From positions 1-64,000 of the forward strand of contig CALJOM010000009.1 of NCBI GenBank assembly GCA_937981765.1: 64,000 bases of DNA. The letters run 5' to 3'. The notes beneath the pieces are model-generated. The model did not search any database. It saw nothing but the letters and a program-made list of their open reading frames with translations, and was not told the origin of the DNA. Below, piece by piece: positions 8,156 to 17,046 of the stretch (within the stretch, counting starts at the first letter, position 1; each line of letters begins with the position of its first letter). The stretch is from an uncultured Bacteroidales bacterium. GTDB taxonomy: Bacteria; Bacteroidota; Bacteroidia; Bacteroidales; Salinivirgaceae. Made by a program: the position numbers and the translations under genes.

Positions 8156-9384
8156 AACGAACGATATATTTCTAGATATCTGGCAGCTCCTTTTTCCAAA
8201 GAAAAAATAAGGTTCGACAAAGATACAAAGGTTTGTTTTTCGTAAGGATACCCTTTTAAAAACTGTTTCCAGCATTCATCGAAATGAGCTTGGCTAAATT
8301 CGTGCACTTTCAAGAATGGGATTTTTTCGTAATAAGTATCAATATCACCAACGCCAGTGTTACTGAAAACAGGAATTCCCATTCCCAACAATTCTCCTAA
8401 CTTGGTTGGCGAGGATGCCTTTTTGCTAAACGTTGGTTTGATAAAACTAACAGAAACATCGAACAATGCTAACAAATCTGGAAGTTCGTTTCGTGATGCT
8501 GCGATAACCCGTAAATCGGAAAGGTCTAATGATTGTCTCTTAAATTCATCAATAACAATAGATTCGTTTTCCATGGTTATAAATAAAAATATGGCCTCTG
8601 GCCGGTGCTTTTGTTTTAGTACCTTAAAGAAAGAAACCATCTCCGGTAAAAGGTACCACGTTCCGATTGATCCAAGGTAGCCTAACACAAAACTTGAATT
8701 GGGGATTTTTAATTTTTCGCGCCACATTTGAGCTTTGTGCTCATCGACATTCTGAGGACTAAAGTGGTTCAAATCGGCACAACAAGGTATTACCCAAATT
8801 TTATTGAGAGGAACATACGGAGTTATATTCAAAACAATTTCATGGGCGCCTGAATGAGTGAGACTTACAATAGAATCGGCTTTCTGACAAAAATCGATTT
8901 CCTTTTTCTTAAAAAACTTATAAACCGTACGGAAAAGAGGATTGGATAGTTTCCAGATGTTCCCTTCCACGCGCTCGTCGGCCCAAAATCCGCGCATGTC
9001 GAAAATAAATCGCGATTTATATTTCTTCTTTAACCAAAGTCCAACCAACGCTGAAATATAGCTCCTGCTGTGAATTATATCAACAGAATGTTGTTTATAA
9101 ATCTTTCGTGCCGCTACAAAAATTTTTACAATATCGATAAGCGTGGATACAATAGGCGGGTTTTTAGTGTAAAGAATAGGAGTCCACTCAATACCGCTGC
9201 GCAAAAGTAAATCCCGAATTTCCTGCTTCTTTACCAAATAGCGCTGTTTTTTTTCGGCACTGATAATATGTATTTTATAACCCGATTGAACCAAGACCTC
9301 TAGATAAGGTATGATCTGCGATTGTCCTAAAGGGTCGGATAACCCGTCGTAACTAATGTAAAGAATAAAGGCACTCTGTGGCAT
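8152..9384 (-). CDS. GT4-type glycosyltransferase
   Basis: Glycosyltransferase of about 410 aa. The N-terminus is ILYISYDGLSDPLGQSQIIPYL, a recurrent beginning in Bacteroidetes GT4 proteins. The middle carries DMRGFWADERVEG, and the C-terminal donor domain has LGYLGSIGTWYLLPEM and SPTKLGELLGMGIPVFSN. I chose the ATG at 9384, directly before the conserved block. An ATG at 9408 would add eight residues, and a longer reading from 9483 gives a non-conserved, cysteine-containing leader. It is the first gene of a two-gene unit with the glycosyltransferase at 7052-8155, overlapping by GTGA. Confidence 0.85.
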   Translation of the reverse strand: MPQSAFILYISYDGLSDPLGQSQIIPYLEVLVQSGYKIHIISAEKKQRYLVKKQEIRDLLLRSGIEWTPILYTKNPPIVSTLIDIVKIFVAARKIYKQHSVDIIHSRSYISALVGLWLKKKYKSRFIFDMRGFWADERVEGNIWKLSNPLFRTVYKFFKKKEIDFCQKADSIVSLTHSGAHEIVLNITPYVPLNKIWVIPCCADLNHFSPQNVDEHKAQMWREKLKIPNSSFVLGYLGSIGTWYLLPEMVSFFKVLKQKHRPEAIFLFITMENESIVIDEFKRQSLDLSDLRVIAASRNELPDLLALFDVSVSFIKPTFSKKASSPTKLGELLGMGIPVFSNTGVGDIDTYYEKIPFLKVHEFSQAHFDECWKQFLKGYPYEKQTFVSLSNLIFSLEKGAARYLEIYRSL

Positions 9385-9654
9385 AGGCTCTGATTTGTCT
9401 GAGGACATCAAAGAAATATTACATCCAGATTTTTTCCCAAACATACACAAAAATTGGCGTTGAAAGAATCCTCTCCCGAACAAAGGTTATCTCTTGACAA
9501 GAAATCCCTCAGTAACAATAACCCTACTGTTTCGGTACGATAACATATAAACAATTGATTCAGAGTTCTGAACTTTTTTTTAGCTAAAATGTTATTCTTT
9601 TGGTATCAGTTTTTTGTGGAGAAATGTCCCAACAATCCAACAGTAAAAATTAAA

Positions 9655-10158
9655 ATGAAGCCGTATCATTTAATGACCAAAGAGGAAAAGAAGGAACTGG
9701 CACGAAAAGAAATTATCCGTGTTGCCCAAATTGTGGGCAAGTCGCCCACAAAAAATGATTACAAAAGCATTCACGACACCAAAATTTCGTACGGACAAAT
9801 TGTTTATTTATACAAAAAGTGGAATTTAGCTATCCGGGATGCGGGACTCAAGCAAAATAGAACTCCCTTGGCAGCCTCCCACCGAGCTTCAAAGTTAGAA
9901 TTAATTGAACCCTTTATAGAGGTAGCTAATAAAGTAGGCAAGATGCCTACTTATAGAGAGTTCTGCCAATTTTATACCATCCCCCTCTCACTCTTTATTA
10001 AGTATTTTGGGAGCTGGAACGACACTAAACTATATATCTACACGAAATATCGGGATCGACTTACGTTTCTTCCCCCGCGTGTAACAGCCAAACGACACAG
10101 AAGAACCAAAGCGGAAATTGAGGCAGAGAGAAAAAAGGGGACTCCCCCTCCGGCTTAA
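9655..10158 (+). CDS. Protein with two homing-endonuclease-associated (HNH) repeats
   Basis: Basic protein of about 167 aa. Two copies of a 50-residue unit resemble the homing-endonuclease-associated repeat family: about residues 13-58 (IVGKSPTKNDYK ... YKKWNLAIRDAGLK) and about 78-125 (VGKMPTYREFC ... FGSWNDTKLYIY). The family pattern is G-x-x-PT followed about 25 residues later by an FGSWN-type motif, and it is thought to bind DNA. No HNH nuclease motif is visible, so this is probably a DNA-binding protein of unknown role. The ATG at 9655 is chosen because the 22 residues upstream, from 9589, are hydrophobic and lie outside the repeat. Its stop overlaps the stop of YihY on the other strand. 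Confidence 0.7.
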   Translation: MKPYHLMTKEEKKELARKEIIRVAQIVGKSPTKNDYKSIHDTKISYGQIVYLYKKWNLAIRDAGLKQNRTPLAASHRASKLELIEPFIEVANKVGKMPTYREFCQFYTIPLSLFIKYFGSWNDTKLYIYTKYRDRLTFLPPRVTAKRHRRTKAEIEAERKKGTPPPA

Positions 10159-11093
10159 GGCTTTTGGTTATTGCATTTTGTAAGGGATCCGAAAACTGAA
10201 GCGTTCAACTCAAAACCCACTAATAGTATTATAGAGTTTATCCTTACCCATACTAACAAAATAATCAATGTTCCCAACGAACCGTAAAGGGTGTTGTATT
10301 GGCCAAAGTTACTGATGTAGTTACTAAAACCAACCATCATTAAAATACTTAACAATGTCGCAAGAATTGCCCCGGGAGAAAAAAACCGGAAATTCGATTT
10401 TTTTGCGGGAGCCAAATAGTATAAAGAGGCGATTGAAAAGTAAATCAGAAAAATAGTGATCACCCACTTGGCAAGAATCAAAAGATAGTAGGTTAGACCA
10501 ACCTTGAGAAGGTGATATTTTATCAACAAATCAAAAACCTTAGAGCTAACAGTTGTAAGGATTATAGCTACAGTGACAAAGGTAAACATTATCAGAACCA
10601 GACTTAATGCCACTAACTTCTGAGCCCACCAGGGACGTTTCTCGATAGAATTTACCGTTTCATTAAAGGCTGATATCATGGTTGAGAATCCGCTTGCCGC
10701 AAAATAGAGAGCTCCCAAAATACTTACACTTAACAAAGAACGTCGGGGATTGGAAAGAATATCAAGTATGGGTGTTTCTACCATCTCGTAAGCGGGTTTT
10801 GGCATTATTGAGGAAATAAACTGAAGTAGTTGTTCCTGATAGTCTTGTATGGGTAGGAAGGGAATAATGGTAAATACCACTATTATGGCTGGAAACATGG
10901 CCATAAAAAAGTCGAACGCAATGGCTGAGGCCTTAAGAGCCATGGCTCCCTTGGTTAACCCATGGTAAAAACTGGTTCCTACGTCCCACAGGCTTAATCC
11001 GAAAAAGCCCCAGGGTCGTATATTCAACAAAGGCTTACGAATTTTAATCACCAACCAACGCGAAAAAACGGCAAGTTTTTTTGTAAATAGCAT
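10155..11093 (-). CDS. YihY/BrkB family membrane protein
   Basis: Inner-membrane protein of 312 aa with about six predicted helices. Family signatures include KGAMALKASAIAFDFFMAMFP near residues 50-70 and LYGSLGTLIILLVWVRINSIILLVGFELNA at the C-terminus. The family was once called ribonuclease BN, but its true function is not established. The gene follows nadC by 2 bases and is the last of a DUF4783/nadC/yihY unit. The stop shares the palindrome TTAA with the convergent HNH-repeat gene. Confidence 0.92.
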   Translation of the reverse strand: MLFTKKLAVFSRWLVIKIRKPLLNIRPWGFFGLSLWDVGTSFYHGLTKGAMALKASAIAFDFFMAMFPAIIVVFTIIPFLPIQDYQEQLLQFISSIMPKPAYEMVETPILDILSNPRRSLLSVSILGALYFAASGFSTMISAFNETVNSIEKRPWWAQKLVALSLVLIMFTFVTVAIILTTVSSKVFDLLIKYHLLKVGLTYYLLILAKWVITIFLIYFSIASLYYLAPAKKSNFRFFSPGAILATLLSILMMVGFSNYISNFGQYNTLYGSLGTLIILLVWVRINSIILLVGFELNASVFGSLTKCNNQKP

Positions 11094-11095
11094 GT

Positions 11096-11956
11096 TTAGA
11101 TGGCTTTGAGGCTAAGATCGAGACCCTTAACATTGTGCGTTAAAGCTCCCACAGAAATAAAATCCACGCCGGTTAAGGCATAGTCACGGATATTTTCAAT
11201 GGTTATGCCACCAGAACTTTCTAATTGAACTGCCCCGGCAACACGCTGTACGGCTTTGTAAGTTGCTTCTATGGTAAAATTATCAAGCATAATACGATGT
11301 ATGCCTCCAATGTCAAGAATCTTTTCTATATCGGACATTGTTCTAGCTTCCACCTCTATTTCCAGCGATAAATTATGGTTTTTCAGATAATCCTGAACCC
11401 TACGAATAGCCTTTTCAATTCCTCCGGCATAGTCAATGTGGTTATCTTTAACCATTATCATGTCGTAGAGTCCCCAGCGATGGTTGTGACCGCCGCCATG
11501 CCTTACTGCTTCTTTATCGAAATAACGTAAACATGGAGCTGTTTTACGAGTATCGAGTAGTTTTGCTTTAGTATCGCTGATTTTTTCTACGTATTGTGCT
11601 GTTTTGGTGGCAATTCCACTCATTCGCTGCATGAGATTTAAGAGAACCCTTTCCGCTTTCAAAAGGGCATGCACAGGTCCCTCAGCTTTAAAGGCTATAT
11701 CTCCTGGGCTAATTCTGTCGCCGTCGCGTAAGAGTGGAGTAAATGTTATGGTTGGGTCAACATAGGTTAGCACCATCTGGGCAACGCTAATTCCTGAAAT
11801 GATTCCGGAATCTTTAACCTTTAAAACCGCCTTGTTTCTGGTTCCCGGTGGAATGCATGCCATCGAAGTATGATCGCCAAGGGCACTGTCTTCAAGAAAA
11901 GCCAGTTCAATAGCCCTTAACCTGAATTGTTCGATTTGTTGATTAAAATTGTTCAT
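11096..11956 (-). CDS. nadC: Nicotinate-nucleotide diphosphorylase (carboxylating)
   Basis: De novo NAD pathway enzyme that converts quinolinate and PRPP to nicotinate mononucleotide, CO2 and pyrophosphate. It is 286 aa, the usual length. Family signatures are LNLMQRMSGIATKT, LDTRKTAPCLRYFDKEAVRHGGGHNHRWGLYDMIMVKDNH (given here as about residues 135-173) and the late IMLDNF and LESSGGI segments. The quinolinate-binding Arg, His and Lys residues in this stretch are present. It overlaps the small upstream exported-protein gene by 14 bases. The other late NAD gene in the window, nadE, is at 30.5 kb. Confidence 0.97.
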   Translation of the reverse strand: MNNFNQQIEQFRLRAIELAFLEDSALGDHTSMACIPPGTRNKAVLKVKDSGIISGISVAQMVLTYVDPTITFTPLLRDGDRISPGDIAFKAEGPVHALLKAERVLLNLMQRMSGIATKTAQYVEKISDTKAKLLDTRKTAPCLRYFDKEAVRHGGGHNHRWGLYDMIMVKDNHIDYAGGIEKAIRRVQDYLKNHNLSLEIEVEARTMSDIEKILDIGGIHRIMLDNFTIEATYKAVQRVAGAVQLESSGGITIENIRDYALTGVDFISVGALTHNVKGLDLSLKAI

Positions 11957-12344
11957 TCACAGGCTCGATTTTGAGTTGATACATTTGAGGTGAATTATCC
12001 TTTATGGCGAAGACCATAATTATGGAGAACCTGTTTGTGCCAGATTTATAATAGCCAATGCAATAAATAAAGTTTTGGCGTTCGTTTACCTCGGTTAAAG
12101 TAAACTTGTCGGGTTTGTGTGTAGCGAAAAACTTCTCTAACACAGCTACAAGCTGATTTCTGGAAAGGATAATATCTCTGTTTCCAGAATTATAATCCAC
12201 ATAATTGTTTAAAATAGGCCGTAAGATTTCTGCTTTCCCCGAGTAAAAACTCTCTAAAACCAGTGTGCTAAGTGCAGGCTCCGGGGAAGTATTGCCCACA
12301 ACCCAAAAGCAAACAGTTAAAAACCTAATTATCAGCCAATTCAT
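11943..12344 (-). CDS. Small exported protein, DUF4783-like
   Basis: A 133-aa protein with an N-terminal signal sequence (MNWLIIRFLTVCFWVVGN) and a compact alpha+beta domain (LVLESFYSGKAEILRPIL, VLEKFFATHKPDKFTL, FIYCIGYYKSG, YQLKIEP) resembling the NTF2-like fold of DUF4783. I recall DUF4783 proteins sitting beside nadC in Bacteroidetes, and this one overlaps nadC by 14 bases. The function is unknown. The assignment rests on layout and fold pattern rather than a catalytic motif. Confidence 0.7.
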   Translation of the reverse strand: MNWLIIRFLTVCFWVVGNTSPEPALSTLVLESFYSGKAEILRPILNNYVDYNSGNRDIILSRNQLVAVLEKFFATHKPDKFTLTEVNERQNFIYCIGYYKSGTNRFSIIMVFAIKDNSPQMYQLKIEPVNEQF

Positions 12345-12476
12345 TCTGAATATACAAATTGCTCACAAGGAGGTTAAAGATAATCATTTTTTAGTTACCC
12401 CGACATTTGTATTTCCCTCGAAAAGAATGGAATTGTTTTACTGGTATTTACCTCAGAATAGTTGATAGTAGGTGAA

Positions 12477-13961
12477 TTAGGTGATTTTGGCACTAAATTT
12501 TAAAATACGTTCGGTAACTAATTTTGAACTGATGACAACCATTGGTAACCCAGCGCCGGGAACTGTTGAGCCGCCAACATAAAACAAGTTAGAAAATTTT
12601 TCGTCATAGTTTTTAGGACGTAAGGCCCCTATTTGCAACATGTGGTGCGAAAGTCCAAGCCCGGCCCCCTTATAAATGTTGAATTGATTTTGCCAATCTT
12701 CGGGAGTGAAAATCTGTTTAAAGACAATCTTGTTGGTGATATCTTCGCCTATACGTTTCGAAAAATCGGTTAGAATGCTGTTTACAATTTCGTGTTTATC
12801 CGACCAATCGGTTTTAAACAATAAATTGGGTACTGGACAGACAAAGAATAATGCTTCACACTCCTCAGGGGCGCAGGTAACGTTGTGTTTTGAAATGACA
12901 TTTACATAATAATATGGTTTTTCAAGCACTCCGGGATTACGCATCACGTTGCGGGAATAGTCCTGATAGTTGGAGCCCAAGAAGTAGTTATGGTGTTCCA
13001 CTTGCGGAAGCTTGGTATTAACTCCGACATAAAAGGTAAGGTACCCCATTGTCCAGTGCATCTTACGGAGTCGTTTCTCCGAATATTTTTTACGCTTCAG
13101 AACTTTACCGCGAAAATAGGCAGCATCAGAGTTGATAACAAAAATATCGGCCTCCCAACGCTTCCCGGATTGGTCGATTAGAGATTTAACACGGTTATTG
13201 GCGTTCTCAAAATCCACTATCTCGGTATTGAAATAGAAGGAGACCTTATGAGATTTAAGAGCCTCAATCATTTTTTCGACAATGGTGTACATTCCACCTT
13301 GGACATTGTAATACCCGGTGTGTTGAAACTCGATATGCGACAATAGGGTGTAAATTCCGTTGGTATCAAAAGGTGTTCGTCCCAAAAAGAAAGCTATCAG
13401 CGAAATAATTTCTCTCGCTTCGGACGAGGAAAAATATTTCCCTGTTTGTTGCCAGAACGATCGGAGCAGAACTGGAAGATGCGACGGATTTACCTTGGTA
13501 AGAGCCATCAAATAGGCAGGTAGGGAGTCGAAATTCTGTTTTATGGCTGTCTGGACCGTATCGTTATAAATTTGCTCACATTTTTTCAGATAAGCATCTA
13601 TTTTTTTTCTAAACCCGGGTTCTACAAATTCAAACTGTTGACTCAACTTGTCTAAATCCTTATAAAGGATAAACTTTTTTCCGCTACCGCTGAAATGAAC
13701 GGTATAAAGAGGGTTCAGCTCAACAAAATCGAACGGCATTGATAAGCCGCAATCTTGCATTAATTCTTCGAACTCGTAGGGCATACTAAAAAAACTGGGC
13801 CCAACATCGAACGTAAATCCCTCTTTTTTGATTTGATTTAATCTTCCACCAGGCTTTGATGCTTTCTCAACAAAAGTTACATCGTACCCTCTACTGGCAA
13901 GACGCAAGCCGGTAGATAATCCTCCCAGCCCGGTTCCAACAATTAATACTTTCTTTTTCAT
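12477..13961 (-). CDS. crtI: Phytoene desaturase (CrtI type)
   Basis: FAD-dependent carotenoid desaturase of 494 aa that converts phytoene to lycopene or neurosporene. The dinucleotide-binding motif is VGTGLGGLSTGLRLASRG at the N-terminus, followed by FVEKASKPGGRL. The C-terminal FAD signature is FYVGGSTVPGAGLPMVVIS. The length is typical (490-510 aa). It is the last gene of the carotenoid operon, 4 bases after the TPR gene. A CrtI-like protein can also act as a late desaturase or ketolase, but only one copy is present here, so phytoene desaturation is the likely role. Confidence 0.94.
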   Translation of the reverse strand: MKKKVLIVGTGLGGLSTGLRLASRGYDVTFVEKASKPGGRLNQIKKEGFTFDVGPSFFSMPYEFEELMQDCGLSMPFDFVELNPLYTVHFSGSGKKFILYKDLDKLSQQFEFVEPGFRKKIDAYLKKCEQIYNDTVQTAIKQNFDSLPAYLMALTKVNPSHLPVLLRSFWQQTGKYFSSSEAREIISLIAFFLGRTPFDTNGIYTLLSHIEFQHTGYYNVQGGMYTIVEKMIEALKSHKVSFYFNTEIVDFENANNRVKSLIDQSGKRWEADIFVINSDAAYFRGKVLKRKKYSEKRLRKMHWTMGYLTFYVGVNTKLPQVEHHNYFLGSNYQDYSRNVMRNPGVLEKPYYYVNVISKHNVTCAPEECEALFFVCPVPNLLFKTDWSDKHEIVNSILTDFSKRIGEDITNKIVFKQIFTPEDWQNQFNIYKGAGLGLSHHMLQIGALRPKNYDEKFSNLFYVGGSTVPGAGLPMVVISSKLVTERILKFSAKIT

Positions 13962-13965
13962 GCGA

Positions 13966-14694
13966 TTACAATTTTGTTAGTATTTCGGCACAAATTTCTT
14001 TACGTAACCATTGGAATTGCGGTTCAATAGTGAGTGTTTTTTTACACAATTCCCTGGCCTTTTGTGGTTGATTCAGGTCGAAATAAACGGTAATAAGCGT
14101 AACCATTAGATTCAGGTAGTTCCAGTTTTGCTGGTTTCCCTGAGATGATGACTCCATGATTTTTAATGCTTTAGTGTAAAATTCAAGAGCTTTTATCTTA
14201 GACCCTCCCATAACTTCAGGAGTGTAATAGGCAATGTTTCCTAATTGAATTAAAGCTAAAGGATTTTTCTCATCAAGCTCTACAGCTTTTTGGGCATATT
14301 CAAGGCTTTTGGTACCAATAAACGGAGCACGGTACCAGGCTAAGCCGATTTCGAAACCAACAAATGCAGATTTGTAAGCATATATCATTGATGGCTCGTA
14401 ATTTCTGGCTTTAAGTTTTTCCAAATTTGCGGAGGCTTTTTTCAGATATTCCCTTGCCTCACTTTTTCTATCGTTTCCTAAACAGTAGGCAATATATCCA
14501 TATTGATAATTTATCAAATCCAAAAGCGCACCGCTTGGAAGCCAGGGTTTTGCCTGTAACGAATCGATAATTGTTTTCCAACGAGCCATGTTTCCCTGAG
14601 TATAGGCCTGATAAATATTTTGACTTGTTTGGGCAGTAATGGTCAGAGATAATGTCAGCATTAAGATCGCAAATAAATATTTCTTCCTTTCCAT
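13966..14694 (-). CDS. Exported TPR-like protein in the carotenoid operon
   Basis: Protein of about 242 aa with a signal peptide (MERKKYLFAILMLTLSLTITAQ) and helical repeats resembling tetratricopeptide units (SLEYAQKAVELDEKNPLALIQLGNIAYYTPE at about 135-165, KALEFYTKALKIME, KARELCKKTLTIEP). I chose the ATG at 14694, which starts the signal peptide. A longer frame back to 14787 would read through the glycosyltransferase gene. The start overlaps that gene by 34 bases and crtI follows after 4 bases. It has no known carotenoid role and might scaffold enzymes or handle product at the membrane, which is inference. Confidence 0.75.
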   Translation of the reverse strand: MERKKYLFAILMLTLSLTITAQTSQNIYQAYTQGNMARWKTIIDSLQAKPWLPSGALLDLINYQYGYIAYCLGNDRKSEAREYLKKASANLEKLKARNYEPSMIYAYKSAFVGFEIGLAWYRAPFIGTKSLEYAQKAVELDEKNPLALIQLGNIAYYTPEVMGGSKIKALEFYTKALKIMESSSQGNQQNWNYLNLMVTLITVYFDLNQPQKARELCKKTLTIEPQFQWLRKEICAEILTKL

Positions 14695-15764
14695 AGGTAG
14701 TTTTTGTTTTTTCTGTTCGACCAAGCTTTTCGCATAACCTGCAGCATGAACCACACGTGCGTAGGGAACAGTAAAACACTTTCCCATGGGTTTTGTTTGG
14801 AAACTAGAGCATAGGAAAAAAGATTAAATAACACCATAATGATAAATAACCAGAACCACTGAATAGAAAAGATCAGAACAGGGATGAAGCCTAGAGTAAC
14901 AATTGCCCAGAACAGAAACGCCAAAAATGGGCTGTTGCCAAAAAACATGAAAATATTTTTGGCAAAACCATTAATTGCATCCTCATAGGTGGAATACATT
15001 CGACACTCAACCCGTTTTTCACCGGTAACACACCCTACTTTTATTTTATTGCGTTTAAAATGGCGAGCTATTGAGATATCTTCAACCGGAGAGTTTCTGA
15101 ATTTTTCGTGAGGGTTTAAAGCGCGATAAACCTCAGCGTCAAAAAGCATAAATTGTCCGTTAGCTGCTGCATGCGACGCAAAGGGCGAAACACGCACAAA
15201 AATTAAAGGGAGCAATGTGAGCAAAATGTAATTCATTAAGGGCACAGAACGTTTTTCTCCATTGGTGAGCATAATTTGTTTTGGGAAAATTGAGAGCAGT
15301 CCCAGATGATATTTTCGACAATATGCCACAGCGTCGGAGATAATAGTGCCATAAATCCGAACATCGGCGTCAACAAAAAGGAAATACCGTCCAGAGGCTA
15401 CCTGAGCCAATTGATAGCATGCATGGTTTTTCCCAAGCCATCCGGAAGGCAGTGGTTTCGACTCTATAAGCCGTATACGATTGTCGAGGCTGGCAAACTG
15501 AGTAACAATCTCTCGGGTTCTATCGGTGGAGTGGTCGTCACAAACAATGATTTCGAGGAAAGGGGTTTCGATTTGCCTAAGCAACGACAGTAACTGCTCT
15601 ATGTTTTTCTCTTCGTCCCTGGCAGGAATCAAAACCGAGACTTTTTCGTCGGTGTTCAATCTGGTTGAGAATAACCTCTGACGGAACAGCAGGTTCAGCA
15701 GTACATTACCCCCTTGAAAGCCCGCAAAACAGAAAACGAACAATACCAGAAAATCGGTCAGCAT
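14661..15764 (-). CDS. Family 2 glycosyltransferase, probable carotenoid glycosyltransferase
   Basis: GT2 enzyme of 367 aa with an N-terminal membrane helix (about residues 1-20), catalytic core KVSVLIPARDEEKNIEQLL, IIVCDDHSTDRT, LFVDADVRI, and C-terminal membrane helices (about 270-330). Position between cruF, the acyltransferase and crtI suggests it glycosylates a hydroxy-carotenoid, analogous to CruG/CruC. The protein sequence alone shows only a GT2 enzyme. Its start overlaps the acyltransferase stop by 7 bases, so the genes are probably translationally coupled. Confidence 0.8.
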   Translation of the reverse strand: MLTDFLVLFVFCFAGFQGGNVLLNLLFRQRLFSTRLNTDEKVSVLIPARDEEKNIEQLLSLLRQIETPFLEIIVCDDHSTDRTREIVTQFASLDNRIRLIESKPLPSGWLGKNHACYQLAQVASGRYFLFVDADVRIYGTIISDAVAYCRKYHLGLLSIFPKQIMLTNGEKRSVPLMNYILLTLLPLIFVRVSPFASHAAANGQFMLFDAEVYRALNPHEKFRNSPVEDISIARHFKRNKIKVGCVTGEKRVECRMYSTYEDAINGFAKNIFMFFGNSPFLAFLFWAIVTLGFIPVLIFSIQWFWLFIIMVLFNLFSYALVSKQNPWESVLLFPTHVWFMLQVMRKAWSNRKNKNYLWKGRNIYLRS

Positions 15765-16378
15765 GTTGTAGTTTTGTGATTGGTTAGCACCTGATTGTAA
15801 AATTGCGTATAGGCTTGTTCCAGGTTTTCATTTTTTAGCTTCCCCATGGTAAAGCCTTCGGCATAGATAAACAGCGAAGGTTTGGGGCGGGAAAAATATT
15901 CCACAACGTTGGCAACAAAAAGCACTTGTGTTTCATTTCTAACATGCTGAACAATTCGTTCTATCCCTTTTTGAAACTTAAATTCCGTTGTGTGCATCGA
16001 ACTTATTTTTCCTTGCGGAAACATAATCACCATATTTTCCGGCTTCTGCAGAAGTTGCGTGGTGTAGGTCAAACTTTCTAACATCGAACGGGAATTTTTA
16101 CGAATTGAGTAACCGCCCGAATAGCGAAAATACCAATGTCGGGATAACTGTTCCTCCAACATCATAAAATGCAGCTTTCTTTTTAACAACCGTAAATTCA
16201 GATACTCCAACCAAAAACCATCCCACCAGCTAATGTGGTTGGCTATTATCAAAATGGCGTTCTGGTTATCGTTAAACCGGTAATCTATGGTTACTGCAGC
16301 AAATTTCCAACGAATTAAAAAACGTGTCAGTATTTTAAAAATGGGATAGATAATTTTATGGTGCCGGGCTTTTATCAT
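15758..16378 (-). CDS. PlsC-like acyltransferase in the carotenoid operon
   Basis: Acyltransferase of 206 aa in the lysophospholipid acyltransferase family. The catalytic HxxxxD motif is ANHISWWDG (about residues 47-55), and the acceptor-binding motif is VIMFPQGKIS (about 118-127). Its start overlaps the cruF stop by 4 bases and its stop overlaps the glycosyltransferase start by 7. In this operon a likely job is to acylate the sugar of a glycosylated carotenoid, as CruD does in green sulfur bacteria. That is inferred from context. Confidence 0.82.
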   Translation of the reverse strand: MIKARHHKIIYPIFKILTRFLIRWKFAAVTIDYRFNDNQNAILIIANHISWWDGFWLEYLNLRLLKRKLHFMMLEEQLSRHWYFRYSGGYSIRKNSRSMLESLTYTTQLLQKPENMVIMFPQGKISSMHTTEFKFQKGIERIVQHVRNETQVLFVANVVEYFSRPKPSLFIYAEGFTMGKLKNENLEQAYTQFYNQVLTNHKTTTC

Positions 16379-17046
16379 ACTCCAAGGATTTCAAGAAGCA
16401 ACAACGCCGAAAAAAATCCAAACTGCGCCATAAAGATGGGAATTGCCAATGGATTTTGGGTAGAAATTTTAAACAACTTCAGAACGGAAACAAAAAGAAA
16501 ACCTATAAACCACCAGGCGATGTAGTTCTGAATTGGGATTTGATTTTCACTCCAATACCACATATCCATGTATGGGGCAACTTGTTCAACAATAATATCG
16601 TAAACGAGCATTATGGTGGGAGCTGCCAAAAGTTGCCTCCAAGACTGCTGGAAAAGTCTGTTGGCCAAACTTAAAGAGGTGTAGGTTAATAACAACCAGT
16701 TGAATCCAATAATCAAAGGGGTATCGAAAACTTTGAGTCCCAATGCCTCGCCGTAATGATAATTTCCAAAAACACGTCCGGATTGAACTCCTACAACTTC
16801 GATACCATATCCAGACAAGGCTATAAGAAGAACAACAGCAACTTCAACCCTAGAAAAACTATTGTGATAAACAGCCATTAAATAGAAACTCAGGCACAAC
16901 GCCAATGGAGTTAGTAAAATAAAATAAGGCCTTAACCAAGGCAGGGCAAATCCTACTACAGCTACCGTATAAAAGATGAGTATAAACCGAATAACGTTTT
17001 GTTCTGGAAAAACATTGGCAGGAAACCATCTCATGGTAATCTTCAT
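16375..17046 (-). CDS. cruF: Carotenoid biosynthesis membrane protein (CruF-like)
   Basis: Polytopic membrane protein of 223 aa with about six to seven hydrophobic helices, matching the carotenoid-biosynthesis family that includes CruF (carotenoid 1',2'-hydratase). Recognisable pieces are GYGIEVVGVQSGRVFGNYHY (about 80-100), GFNWLLLTYTS and MLVYDIIVEQVAPYMDMWYW (about 148-168). CruF adds water to the psi end group, giving a hydroxyl that can then be glycosylated. The following acyltransferase overlaps by 4 bases, and the glycosyltransferase comes after that. The exact carotenoid substrate is unknown. Confidence 0.82.
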   Translation of the reverse strand: MKITMRWFPANVFPEQNVIRFILIFYTVAVVGFALPWLRPYFILLTPLALCLSFYLMAVYHNSFSRVEVAVVLLIALSGYGIEVVGVQSGRVFGNYHYGEALGLKVFDTPLIIGFNWLLLTYTSLSLANRLFQQSWRQLLAAPTIMLVYDIIVEQVAPYMDMWYWSENQIPIQNYIAWWFIGFLFVSVLKLFKISTQNPLAIPIFMAQFGFFSALLLLEILGV

